A stretch of 64,000 nt of DNA from G963665005 sp963665005 (GTDB lineage: Bacteria > Bacillota > Clostridia > Christensenellales > SZUA-584). The notes below the pieces were generated by a model. That model did not search any database. It was not told where the DNA came from and saw only the letters and a program-made list of their open reading frames with translations. Both the position numbers and the translations under genes were made by a program. Shown one piece after another: positions 33,743 to 41,914 of this stretch (positions within the stretch are counted from its first letter, which is position 1; every line of letters starts with the position of its first letter). The stretch lies in contig CAXXTQ010000001.1 of assembly GCA_963665005.2 (NCBI GenBank), positions 310,001 through 374,000 of the forward strand. Reading direction: 5' to 3'.

Positions 33743-35152
33743 TTAAACTATTCTGAAATTACCGTACAGCACACACCGCCGCCTGCGTGTAAACGTCACT
33801 GCACTTGTCACGCCTTCGCCTGTCGGCGTCGCTATCGTAAGCGACGAAAACCCTTCCCCGTTGAATCCGAGCCCCGCGTACGACGGCGCGTTTTTTACAA
33901 ATATCGTAGTATTTACCGCTTTTGCCGCCATCGACAGGTGCGATATATTCTGCGAATGCATCATTGCCGTATGCCTGCACCCGTTCTCTGCCTTAATCGC
34001 TTTTTCTATTGCTTCTTCTATGTTATTTACCGTCGCTATGCCAAGAACCGGCATGAGCATTTCTACCGTTACGAAAGGATGGTTCGCGTCTACCGCCGCC
34101 ATGACAAGGCGCGGGGTTCCCGAAAAATTTACTCCGCTTTCTTTTAGTATCACAGCAGCATCTTTGCCGACAAATTTGCGGTTTATCACATATCTGCCGT
34201 CTTTTTTAATAAGCACCGTGTTTACCACTTTATCAATATCGGTGCCCAGTATACGGTGCGCGCCGTTTTTCTCCATTTCGCTCATCAGTTTTTCAGCTAT
34301 GTTCGAAAACGCAAAAACTTCTTTTTCGGCTATGCAAAGCACGTTGTTATCAAAGCTCGCTCCGTCCACTATGTCTTTTGCCGCCTGCGGGATTATAGCC
34401 GTGTCGTCTACTATGACGGGCGGGTTTCCCGGCCCTGCCGCTATTACTTTTTTGCCCGTTTTCATAGCTACTTTCACGACCGCTTCTCCGCCCGTTATCG
34501 ATAAAAGCGGTATCTCGGGATGTTCCATTATATATTTGCCCGTTTCAATCGTCGGTTCTTTTACTGTGCATATCAGCGTTTTCGGGCCGCCTGCCGCTGC
34601 TATCGCCTCATTTAATATTCTAATGGTTTCACTCGAAACCTTTTTTGCCGCCGGATGCGGATTAAACACCACAGAGTTGCCTGCGGCTATCATGCTGATA
34701 GCGTTGTTTATGATGCTCGACGACGGGTTTGTCGAAGGTGTTATAGACCCTATCACGCCAAAAGGCGCGCGTTCTATGAGCGTCAGCCCAAAATCGCCCG
34801 ATATCGCCGACGAAGTCAAATCTTCTATGCCCGGTGTCTTATCGGCCGCCAGCAGGTTTTTTGCGATTTTATCTTCAACTTTGCCGTACCCCGTTTCGCT
34901 GTTAGCGAATTCGGCTAAGTATTTTGCGTTTTTTCTTGCCGCTTCGCGCATGGCGTCTATAAGCTTTCCCCTCTGCTCGAGCGACATTTTTTCTAACTGC
35001 TGCTGCGCTGTCTTTGCCGCGGCTATCGCGTCTTCGGGGTTATCGCAAAGCCAGCACGCGCTGCTGCCCGAATCGGCTGTTACGCCTGCGCCCGCAAGCT
35101 GCCTTACCGTTTTTTCTACAATGCTTTTAATCTGCTCATCCGTTAAATTCAT
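33743..35152 (-). CDS. pduP: CoA-acylating aldehyde dehydrogenase (PduP/EutE type)
   Basis: 469 residues. Residues 1-18 (MNLTDEQIKSIVEKTVRQ) form a typical amphipathic encapsulation helix, followed by a linker. The catalytic Cys273 is in SFDNNVLCIAEKE, the family motif, and PHPAAKK and SITGGEAVVK line the cofactor site. It converts acetaldehyde, NAD+ and CoA to acetyl-CoA in the lumen. The stop overlaps the next BMC-P start region by 4 bp. The C-terminal end (FTRRRRC) contains the usual RRRRC-like stretch. Confidence 0.95.
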   Translation of the reverse strand: MNLTDEQIKSIVEKTVRQLAGAGVTADSGSSACWLCDNPEDAIAAAKTAQQQLEKMSLEQRGKLIDAMREAARKNAKYLAEFANSETGYGKVEDKIAKNLLAADKTPGIEDLTSSAISGDFGLTLIERAPFGVIGSITPSTNPSSSIINNAISMIAAGNSVVFNPHPAAKKVSSETIRILNEAIAAAGGPKTLICTVKEPTIETGKYIMEHPEIPLLSITGGEAVVKVAMKTGKKVIAAGPGNPPVIVDDTAIIPQAAKDIVDGASFDNNVLCIAEKEVFAFSNIAEKLMSEMEKNGAHRILGTDIDKVVNTVLIKKDGRYVINRKFVGKDAAVILKESGVNFSGTPRLVMAAVDANHPFVTVEMLMPVLGIATVNNIEEAIEKAIKAENGCRHTAMMHSQNISHLSMAAKAVNTTIFVKNAPSYAGLGFNGEGFSSLTIATPTGEGVTSAVTFTRRRRCVLYGNFRIV

Positions 35153-35481
35153 TTTACAACCTCATCATTTTTTGAATTATCTTTTGTTTCAAATTTTCTA
35201 AACACTATATTCCCCCGCAGTTCAACCGAATCGATTATGGCAATTATTGCGAGATCGGAAGGTTTGGCGTCTGTCAGCGCAGTCTGGCGCGACGAGCTTC
35301 CGCCCACGCACATCACGACTTCGCCGTCGCCCGCGCCCACCGTATCTATCGCGACAAGCGGAGCGCCTTTTTCCTCAAAAGTTTCTATATCTATCGGTAT
35401 CACTATCAGCAGTTTTAATCCGTGAAGCTTTTCCGCTTTGTTAGTGCTTACCACATTGCCTCTGACCCGTGCTAATATCAT
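35149..35481 (-). CDS. BMC-P pentamer shell protein, 3
   Basis: A 110-residue EutN/CcmL protein, longer than its two paralogues. It has MILARVRGNVVSTNKAEKL, VGAGDGEVVMCVGGSSSR (canonical GxGD turn) and AIIAIIDSVEL, then an extra charged C-terminal tail (FETKDNSKNDEVVK) whose end overlaps the pduP start. Having three BMC-P genes is common in larger BMC loci. Confidence 0.93.
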   Translation of the reverse strand: MILARVRGNVVSTNKAEKLHGLKLLIVIPIDIETFEEKGAPLVAIDTVGAGDGEVVMCVGGSSSRQTALTDAKPSDLAIIAIIDSVELRGNIVFRKFETKDNSKNDEVVK

Positions 35482-35497
35482 ATGAAATAATCTCCTC

Positions 35498-36166
35498 TCA
35501 ATCTATCGCAACGCCAAGCTCTTTTGCTTTATCGCTCGCAAGCTGTGTAACTATTGCGTCCGGCGCGCGCCGGACTCTCATGCTGCCGCTTTTTTCTGCA
35601 TCGATTATATCCGCCTCGCTTATCAGCGAAAGCCCTTCTTCCGCCTTTTTAACAGAAGGTTTCAGCGATACAACTTCCACGCCCATTTGCTCGATTGCCA
35701 TTAAGCTGTCCGACAAACTTTCGAAGAATGTGCCCCGCCTAAATTTTGGTTTTTCGAAGTCAAGCAGCATTGATATTTTCTTTTCCCACAGCACCGATTT
35801 TAAAAACAGCTGTTCGCAAAACCCGCTGTCGTCGCCCTCTGCTATGCGCTTTATAATTCCAAGCGGCGGCACGGCCAGCACCGTTTGTGTATAATATTTC
35901 ATTGACGCAAGCAGTTTTGCTTTATCCTGCTCTGTCTTTATGCACGTTGTTTTTATGCCTTCAAACTCTTCCGTTTGTTCAAACACAGCGCATTCAAAGC
36001 CGTCCTGGTATTTTTGTTTAAGATACGCTGTCAGCGCAACTGTGTCCGCTGTGTATGCCGGCACTATCACCAGCACGCTTTTTTGATTTAGCGTCTCTTG
36101 CCCCAGGCGCGCCGCAACCCGTTCAACAATTTGGCGTATTATGTTTTGAAGCTCTTTCTCGTCCAT
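35498..36166 (-). CDS. Unidentified BMC cargo protein with encapsulation-type N-terminus
   Basis: 222 residues. Residues 2-21 (DEKELQNIIRQIVERVAARL) form an amphipathic helix like those on the aldolases, PduP and PduL. The middle (VLVIVPAYTADTVALTAYL, then LAVPPLGIIKRIAEG) looks like a Rossmann-like flavoprotein fold. The C-terminus (...IVTQLASDKAKELGVAID) recalls the TPLARDxAxExGI ending seen in several BMC-associated proteins. I do not recognise the family with certainty; a pfam02441-like flavoprotein is my best guess. It lies between pduL (16 bp) and a BMC-P gene. Confidence 0.75.
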   Translation of the reverse strand: MDEKELQNIIRQIVERVAARLGQETLNQKSVLVIVPAYTADTVALTAYLKQKYQDGFECAVFEQTEEFEGIKTTCIKTEQDKAKLLASMKYYTQTVLAVPPLGIIKRIAEGDDSGFCEQLFLKSVLWEKKISMLLDFEKPKFRRGTFFESLSDSLMAIEQMGVEVVSLKPSVKKAEEGLSLISEADIIDAEKSGSMRVRRAPDAIVTQLASDKAKELGVAID

Positions 36167-36182
36167 TTCCGCTCCTGAAAAT

Positions 36183-36818
36183 CTATTTAATGAGTTGCAG
36201 TATATCTCCGTTTTTTATGCCCGCCGCGTTCGCTTCGTCCGTGTCTATATGCAGTTCAAGGCTATGCGCATCGCCCGCGCGCACGAGTATGTTTCCAAAA
36301 ACCGTTTCTCTTTCACCCGTCTTTTTCGCGCTTACTATGTCGCCGCTTTTAAGACCGAACAGCGCCGCTTCTTCATCTGATATATGCAGATGCCGCGCAG
36401 ACACAATTACGCCTTTTGTAAGCTCTATTTGCCCTTTCGGGCCAATGATCCGCCCCCCCGGCGTGCCCTTGAGGTCACCCGACATGCGCACAACCGGCGC
36501 TATGCCCAGTTTGAAAGAGTCTGTAACGCTTATCTCAACCTGCGTTTCCGGCCGCTCCGGCCCCAGTATCCGAACGCCCTCGATCCGCCCTTTTGGCCCC
36601 TCGAGCGTCAGCTTTTCTTCGCATGCGTACTGTCCCGGCTGAGACAAAGGACGCAATTCCTTAAGCTTGTATCCCGCTCCGAACAGCGCCTCTAAATCCC
36701 CCGCCGATATGTGTATGTGCCGGTTCGACGTCGCCGCGGGAATGTGGTATTCGTTTTTTTGCGCCAGCTCCCTGACTACGGTCAGTGTGATCAGGCGGCT
36801 AAGCTGTTCTTTCTCCAT
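36183..36818 (-). CDS. pduL: PduL-type phosphate acyltransferase
   Basis: A 211-residue protein with two PTAC barrels. Zinc-ligand motifs are SNRHIHIS (H34, H36), SARHLHIS (H143, H145) and LELHIDTDEAN (H190), all of which match the family. An N-terminal helix (EKEQLSRLITLTVVRELA) is a likely encapsulation peptide. It converts acetyl-CoA and phosphate to acetyl-phosphate and recycles CoA in the lumen. No acetate kinase is encoded in the window, so that step must be elsewhere. Confidence 0.95.
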   Translation of the reverse strand: MEKEQLSRLITLTVVRELAQKNEYHIPAATSNRHIHISAGDLEALFGAGYKLKELRPLSQPGQYACEEKLTLEGPKGRIEGVRILGPERPETQVEISVTDSFKLGIAPVVRMSGDLKGTPGGRIIGPKGQIELTKGVIVSARHLHISDEEAALFGLKSGDIVSAKKTGERETVFGNILVRAGDAHSLELHIDTDEANAAGIKNGDILQLIK

Positions 36819-36859
36819 TTGCTGTCCTTGTTTTGTTAATTAAGTTGCAGTACTACTAT

Positions 36860-37663
36860 CTACTTACTGATAGCTTCCTCAAGATTAATATCTCGATTAA
36901 AAGATATACTGTTATTCTTAAGCTTTACCACAAACTTCGTTCTATCTCCCCGCAAAATAGACTGAGTAAATTCGTAAACTTCCCCCGTCTGCGTCCTTGC
37001 CTTTCGTTCTATATAGAACCCGCTGCTGCTCTTTGGGCAATGCAGCATATATGAAACCTCACTGTCGAGAATTATAGATTCATATGATTCCTCAGCTTCG
37101 AAAGGAATAATCCCGGCTTTTTCTTTCAGAAGTGAATACAACGATTCGTTTTTCAGCATATCCTCCGTTAAACCAGGATATACATATACCGGCATATATG
37201 TAGTTTCTATAAGAAGTGGTTCGTCGTTTGCCATTCTCAGCCTGACTATTTTGTAAACTCTGCTGCCTTTATTCTTAAGTTCCAAATTCTCTACAAGATC
37301 CAGTTGGGGTGTGATCTCCAGAAACTCAACAATCTTTGAATAAGGCCTGAGGCCAAGGGCCCTCATTTCATTCGTAAAACTGTATATATCCTCCATCTTA
37401 CGCCTTAGCTTCGGTTCGGATATATACGTTCCCTTTCCCCGCCTTCTTATCACAAGCCCCTCTGCTTCAAGTTCCCCTATAGCCTGACGCACGGTCGTCC
37501 TGCTTATCCCGAATGTTTCGCACAGTTCGGTTTCAGACGGAAGTAAGTTTCCCGGCTTCAAAAGCCCAACTGAGATGTTACGCTTTATGATACTTATTAG
37601 CTGGTAATAAAGAGGTATATCGCTTCTTTCTGAAATGCTGCTTTGTAAAATGGGATTTGTCAT
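36860..37663 (-). CDS. GntR-family (HutC/UTRA) regulator in the BMC operon
   Basis: 267 residues from the ATG at 37663, preferred over 37681 because CGGAG stands eight bases before it. The N-terminal winged helix (LPSETELCETFGISRTTVRQ) is followed by RRGKGTYIS and a UTRA ligand domain (about 95-240). UTRA domains usually bind a sugar phosphate or similar metabolite, so deoxyribose-5-phosphate or the pathway sugar is a candidate ligand. It sits between deoC and pduL, inside the operon it probably controls. Confidence 0.92.
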   Translation of the reverse strand: MTNPILQSSISERSDIPLYYQLISIIKRNISVGLLKPGNLLPSETELCETFGISRTTVRQAIGELEAEGLVIRRRGKGTYISEPKLRRKMEDIYSFTNEMRALGLRPYSKIVEFLEITPQLDLVENLELKNKGSRVYKIVRLRMANDEPLLIETTYMPVYVYPGLTEDMLKNESLYSLLKEKAGIIPFEAEESYESIILDSEVSYMLHCPKSSSGFYIERKARTQTGEVYEFTQSILRGDRTKFVVKLKNNSISFNRDINLEEAISK

Positions 37664-37734
37664 ATTTACAACTCCGATCATATGTTTATATCTTCATTAT
37701 ACTATCGCAATATCCTTTTAACAATAATACCTTC

Positions 37735-38565
37735 CTAATATCCTGACGACAACTCCTGGGCAACCAAAGGCAATTTCAATGTTCCCTGTTTTTCACGCTG
37801 ATAAGCCTCGTCCATGATCTTCTGTGTAGCTGTTGCTCCGAAACGTACTCCTCCAACCGCTCTTACCGATAATGCTCCATCCAGCGTCCTTACTCCGCCA
37901 GCTGCTTTTACCCTTACTCTTGGAGATACCGTATTTTTCATTATCTTCAGGTCTTTTATCGTAGCGCCGCTTTTTGCATACCCCGTCGATGTTTTAACAA
38001 AATCAGCGCCCGCCCTGTCGCAGATAGCAGAAGCCTTTCCCACTTCAGAATCAGTCAAATAGTGGTTCTCGAGTATAACCTTGACGATAGCTCCTCGGCG
38101 ATGCGCAGCCTCGCATACAGTACGAATATCTTTTTCAACATAATCGTATTCGCCTGATTTAAAACGTCCTATGTTCATAACAAGATCAAGTTCAACACAA
38201 CCCTGACTCATAGCTATTTCTGCTTCCATAACCTTTACTTCTGTTAAATGATGCCCATGCGGAAATCCAATAACAGTTGACAGTAATACATCTGTATCTT
38301 TTACAACTTCACCAGCCACTTCAACATCGCAGGGTTTTACGCAAACTGTAGCACAATCGTATTTGACAGCCAATTTACAACCATCTATTACTTCCTGACG
38401 AGTCATTTCAGGTTTTAAAAGTGAGTGGTCTATCATTTTTGCAATATCATGTGCCGTTACCTTTTCCGACGAACCATACGAAAAGTTGGTACTGCTCGTT
38501 TGCTTGTTTGAAATCTTATCACATACTTCTTTTACAATCTGTTCTATTAAACGTTCCATCTCCAT
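37735..38565 (-). CDS. deoC: Deoxyribose-phosphate aldolase, canonical, BMC-associated
   Basis: A 276-residue DERA. Catalytic residues are D127 (ELDLVMNIG), Schiff-base K191 (DFVKTSTGY) and K220 (VRVKAAGGVR), with GFPHG and LTDSEV also typical. The first about 20 residues (MEMERLIEQIVKEVCDKI) plus a Ser/Thr linker form an encapsulation peptide absent from ordinary DeoC. It splits 2-deoxyribose-5-phosphate into glyceraldehyde-3-phosphate and acetaldehyde; the aldehyde is kept in the shell. It is the second gene of the operon, after a BMC-H gene. Confidence 0.95.
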   Translation of the reverse strand: MEMERLIEQIVKEVCDKISNKQTSSTNFSYGSSEKVTAHDIAKMIDHSLLKPEMTRQEVIDGCKLAVKYDCATVCVKPCDVEVAGEVVKDTDVLLSTVIGFPHGHHLTEVKVMEAEIAMSQGCVELDLVMNIGRFKSGEYDYVEKDIRTVCEAAHRRGAIVKVILENHYLTDSEVGKASAICDRAGADFVKTSTGYAKSGATIKDLKIMKNTVSPRVRVKAAGGVRTLDGALSVRAVGGVRFGATATQKIMDEAYQREKQGTLKLPLVAQELSSGY

Positions 38566-38589
38566 TATTCAAACACCAATCCTTTTCTT

Positions 38590-38871
38590 TTATTTCTTTT
38601 TGCTGGGGATAATTTCTTCTACTTCGTCATGAGGCCTTGGGATTACGTGCACTGAGTTAAGCTCTCCAACTCTCTTAGCAGCTGCAGCGCCTGCGTCTAC
38701 CGATGCTTTAACGGCTCCAACATCACCCCTGACCATTACTGTAACCAGTCCTGATCCTATCTTCTCTTTTCCGATCAATTCTACGTTTGCCGCTTTGACC
38801 ATAGCGTCCGCGGCTTCTATTGCTCCTACGAGCCCTTTTGTTTCAACCATTCCTAATGCTTGTTTTTCCAT
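38590..38871 (-). CDS. BMC-H hexamer shell protein, first gene of the BMC operon
   Basis: 93 residues from the second of two adjacent ATGs (38871), which has better spacing to AAGGAG. It is nearly identical to the BMC-H at 30939-31211 apart from a few substitutions and a Lys-rich end (EEIIPSKKK). Being the first gene, it should be the most abundant shell protein. Confidence 0.95.
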   Translation of the reverse strand: MEKQALGMVETKGLVGAIEAADAMVKAANVELIGKEKIGSGLVTVMVRGDVGAVKASVDAGAAAAKRVGELNSVHVIPRPHDEVEEIIPSKKK

Positions 38872-38907
38872 CATGTTCTCCTTATATAATTTATTAATAT
38901 CAGTTTA

Positions 38908-38934
38908 GTTGTATGTAACGTTTGATATATTATA
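38908..38934 (-). promoter_or_regulatory. Candidate BMC operon promoter and GntR site
   Basis: On the minus strand a TATAAT lies at 38929-38934, about 55 bp before the first BMC gene; the -35 is poor, as expected for an activated or weak promoter. GTTGTATGTAAC (38908-38919), an imperfect palindrome (8 of 12), lies just downstream and could bind the GntR protein. Both calls are tentative. Confidence 0.35.
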
Positions 38935-38963
38935 ATATTCTAGATATCTTTCTAAAATCCTTT

Positions 38964-40234
38964 TTAAATTTTAAAAAAATTAATATTTTTTATTTCAAGC
39001 CCAAACCAATTGATTGTCTTATTCGTTGCCGTCTTATATTTATAGGATGAAAACTGCATCAATATTAAACCAAAAAACACAAACGCTGCGCTGAATATCA
39101 GCATAGCTTTTAAACCTGCCCCGTCAATTATTACGCCACCTAGCAGGTTACCGATTATCCGCCCAACCCCCATCGCCACCCCGCCGAACAAAGCTTGTGC
39201 CTGGACAGCAGAGTCTTTTGGAGCTATTAAATTCGAGTAATATACCGCAGCCGGCATATACAAACCCAATGTACATTTATAACCTGAGCTGCTATTATGA
39301 TATTTACGCTTGGTGCAATCAGCAACACAACATCCTTTATGATAAAAAATATAAACGCCGTGCTTAAGAGTTGCACATAACTGAAGCGCTTTGTAAGATA
39401 CTTAAAAAGGAACATCGTCGGTATTTCGCTTATAGCCATTACAAACATAACAACTCCATAGTCGCTATTTGTACCACCGACGCTCTTTACTATGCTTACC
39501 TGAAAAGTATCCAAAGTCCCATGGTTCAGAGTAATGCATATCATTGCAAAAAAGAAAAAAACACATGCCGGATTTGTATAAAACCCTTTCCATTCAGAAG
39601 ATACCGAAAGGCCCGACACCAGTGCTTCTTTATCTTTATCTTTATTATTTGTATTATCTTCATCCGGTTTTTTAAAGATTAGCACGAAAAAAACTGTTAT
39701 AATTAAAAGCAAGATATACAATGGAAAAATAATTTTTACTCCAAATTCATCAATTATAAGGCCTGTCAGGTATCCAAAAACAGCATAACCTATGGAACCA
39801 ATTCCTCTTGCGACTCCGTAATTGACCGAAATCCCTATATTCTCGAACTGCATAGCAAGCGCGTTTAATAACGGCATCGATGAAAAAGCAGCAGTAAGTA
39901 CCAGTATGTATGCGATCATCACCAAAGCTATCGGTTCGTTAATAAATACCGTAAATACATAACATATTATCGTAAATATAATCATAAAAGCTACTATATA
40001 TTTCAATGCTGTATTCTTATGCCTGTCGTAAAACATAGCAATTATAGGAGGAAGGATTATAGAAAAAACAGCCGCCAGCGCCACGGTTAACCCTATCTGG
40101 GAGTTATTAAAACTCTTTGACTGGAGTATTACAGCAATATACCCGAAAGCAACAGCATTTGATGAAATATAAGTTCCCTGAATTGCACTGTATCCGGCAT
40201 TTATTTTTAATGAAATTTTTTTTGAATAATCCAA
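38964..40234 (-). pseudogene. MFS transporter split by a single-base deletion
   Basis: Two overlapping frames together make one 12-segment MFS protein of about 420 residues. The first (39227-40234) covers segments 1-9 (MDYSKKISLKINAGYSAIQG...) and breaks after ...AAQVINVH. The second continues at LGLYMPAAVYYSNLIAPKDS to the end at 38964. Joining them needs one extra base near 39258-39264. The frame break may be a real mutation or a sequence error. It resembles the LacY/nucleoside-sugar symporter group and may import the BMC substrate. Confidence 0.8.
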
Positions 40235-40344
40235 GGCTATCCTTCTCCTTACCGCCTTTGGCTAATAACTCTTAATATTTTCCTTCGAAGCCCAGTACTG
40301 AATTCATATCAATTTGACTAAATCTCATCTGCGTTGACTTTATC

Positions 40345-40646
40345 ATAAAAAACAAGGATGCCACAATTTGCAGCATCCTTAGAGAATCTCGTATCCATTT
40401 TTTGTATTAGCAAAAGTGGCGGACAACCTTGATTTTTGGTGCTACAGCTAATAGCCTGCTAAAAGGCCGCAAAAAGCGGGCTAAAACAAGGTAAAGCCAG
40501 ACAATACCGGATAACATTCAAATCGCCCAAAAACCCAGTATTCAAGCGGGTTCTGCGACATTGTAAAGCCTTGTGCAGCACCCTGTAAAAATTGTCAGGT
40601 TATACTCCTAAGCGGAAGGCCGCACGTTCGAATCGCGCGGGTGTGC
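40345..40646 (+). repeat. ~300-bp direct repeat, right copy (BMC island boundary)
   Basis: The counterpart of 24920-25222 in the same orientation. It starts with AAGGATGC/GCATCCTT, a hairpin which on the minus strand is followed by GTTTTTTA and so also looks like a terminator protecting the MFS gene from upstream transcription. It ends in the tRNA-like tail at 40605-40647. The two copies lie about 15.4 kb apart and enclose the IS cluster, BMC operon and MFS gene. Confidence 0.8.
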
Positions 40647-40647
40647 A
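40605..40647 (+). other. tRNA-Arg(CCT)-like 3' half, putative attachment core (copy 3)
   Basis: CTCCTAA (40605-40611), T-loop TTCGAAT and GGGTGTGC. It shares AAGCGGAAGGCCGCACGTTC with copy 2. The acceptor end diverges after GTGTGC (CAAAA instead of CCAAA), and the following terminator is weak (AAAAC/GTTTT then T7). Confidence 0.55.
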
Positions 40648-40712
40648 AAACAATTTTACTGTTTTCGAAGTTTTTTTACAAATAGTTTTATTTTTAAATA
40701 AATTTAATCCTA

Positions 40713-41781
40713 TTATTTACATAGGACTTTATATGCCTGCAAAAAGCATTCCATCGGAGGATAAACGATTCCCGCGCCTATCTGCCCGACACCCGGGTCT
40801 TTATGGACAATTCCGGTATTTATAATTGGCAGTATTTTTGTTTCTACGACCTTTCTTATGTCAATGCCAATCGGCGTTCCCTTAAAATTAAACGCCGGTA
40901 TTTTATAATATTCGTGCTCAACAGCCGTAATATCATACATTTGACGGCTGAAATCGAGCCCTTGCCGAGTATTTATTCCAATAAAACGGCCTATTCCCGG
41001 CGCAGCGCCCATCGCAAAAGCGCCTATTCCGGCAGCCTCTGAAATCAGAGAATCTCCCATAACAGCGCTTGCATCTGTTTCTATATAATCTTTAAAATAA
41101 TTGCCTTGCGCCCGGGGCGCCGCAGCTTTGAACCAGATATCGCCTGCTCCCGCTGCACGTATACCGAACTCGAAACCATTTGTGCTCATGCAAGAAACAA
41201 CTGCCGCTGATTTTTCCAATCGCATCCATAGTTGCTTTGCTAGTACCCATGGATAGCTTAAGAAAGAAATGGTCGTCTGAGTCCATAAATTCCAGCGCTT
41301 CGCCAATAATAGGAGCCAGCTGATTTTGTATCCATATGAGCCGCTTTATAACAGTATCATCGTTCGCCCCAAAACGCAGAGTCTTTCCGAGGCCTTCGTT
41401 GATTGTTACAAAAGCCTCGTTGCCAAAAGTAATATTCTTAAAACAAAAAACAGGCATGGATGGGGATATTATGCCTGCCATGGGCCCAACCGCCATATTT
41501 TCATTTGCGCTGCCAAAGAGAACTGCGCCAGAGCCCGCCAACGCCTCAGCCTCTTTTATATCGGCTGCCCAGCCTTCATATACCATAGCGCCGAAAACTG
41601 CGTTGCGCATCGCGCCGCACATGTTTTCCCACTCTACAGGCGGGCCGCTGTGCAAAATTGTATGCTTGTCCTGCAAAAACGGAAGTTTCACCTTTGCAGT
41701 TTGCACATCGTATAATAAAACACGCGATGACTGTATGCGTGTTATTGCCTCATTGTTAGCATCTGTAATTCGTTTATCCAT
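40713..41781 (-). pseudogene. DUF1116 (YlbE/AllG-like) gene with internal deletion and frameshift
   Basis: The N-terminal part (from ATG 41781, GGGG site) reads HSGPPVEWENMCGAMRNAVF, VGPMAGIISPSMPVF and NEGLGKTLRFGAND, hallmarks of DUF1116. After LAPIIGEAL it jumps directly to EFMDSDDHFFLKLSMG. Family members that I recall have about 75 residues here, including an HMGDExHNRN-like motif. A +1 change in a 5-base T run (41211-41215) then shifts the frame; the second frame continues SAAVVSCMSTNGFEFGIRAA to ...PPMECFLQAYKVLCK. AllG is part of oxamate carbamoyltransferase in allantoin breakdown. The gene is dead unless the sequence is wrong at two sites. Confidence 0.8.
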
Positions 41782-41914
41782 ATAATTACCCCGCTTTATA
41801 TTCATGATTAATGTAATTATATCATTCGGATTAATATATAAAAATGCACATAAACGACATTATATTCTTTAATGCGAACTAATATTTACGGGACGTAATA
41901 GTATTATTTATAAA

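Noticed and set aside
33861..35201. A 446-codon plus-strand open frame opposite pduP
   Set aside because: It is the antisense shadow of pduP, which has a clear family match, catalytic Cys and operon context.
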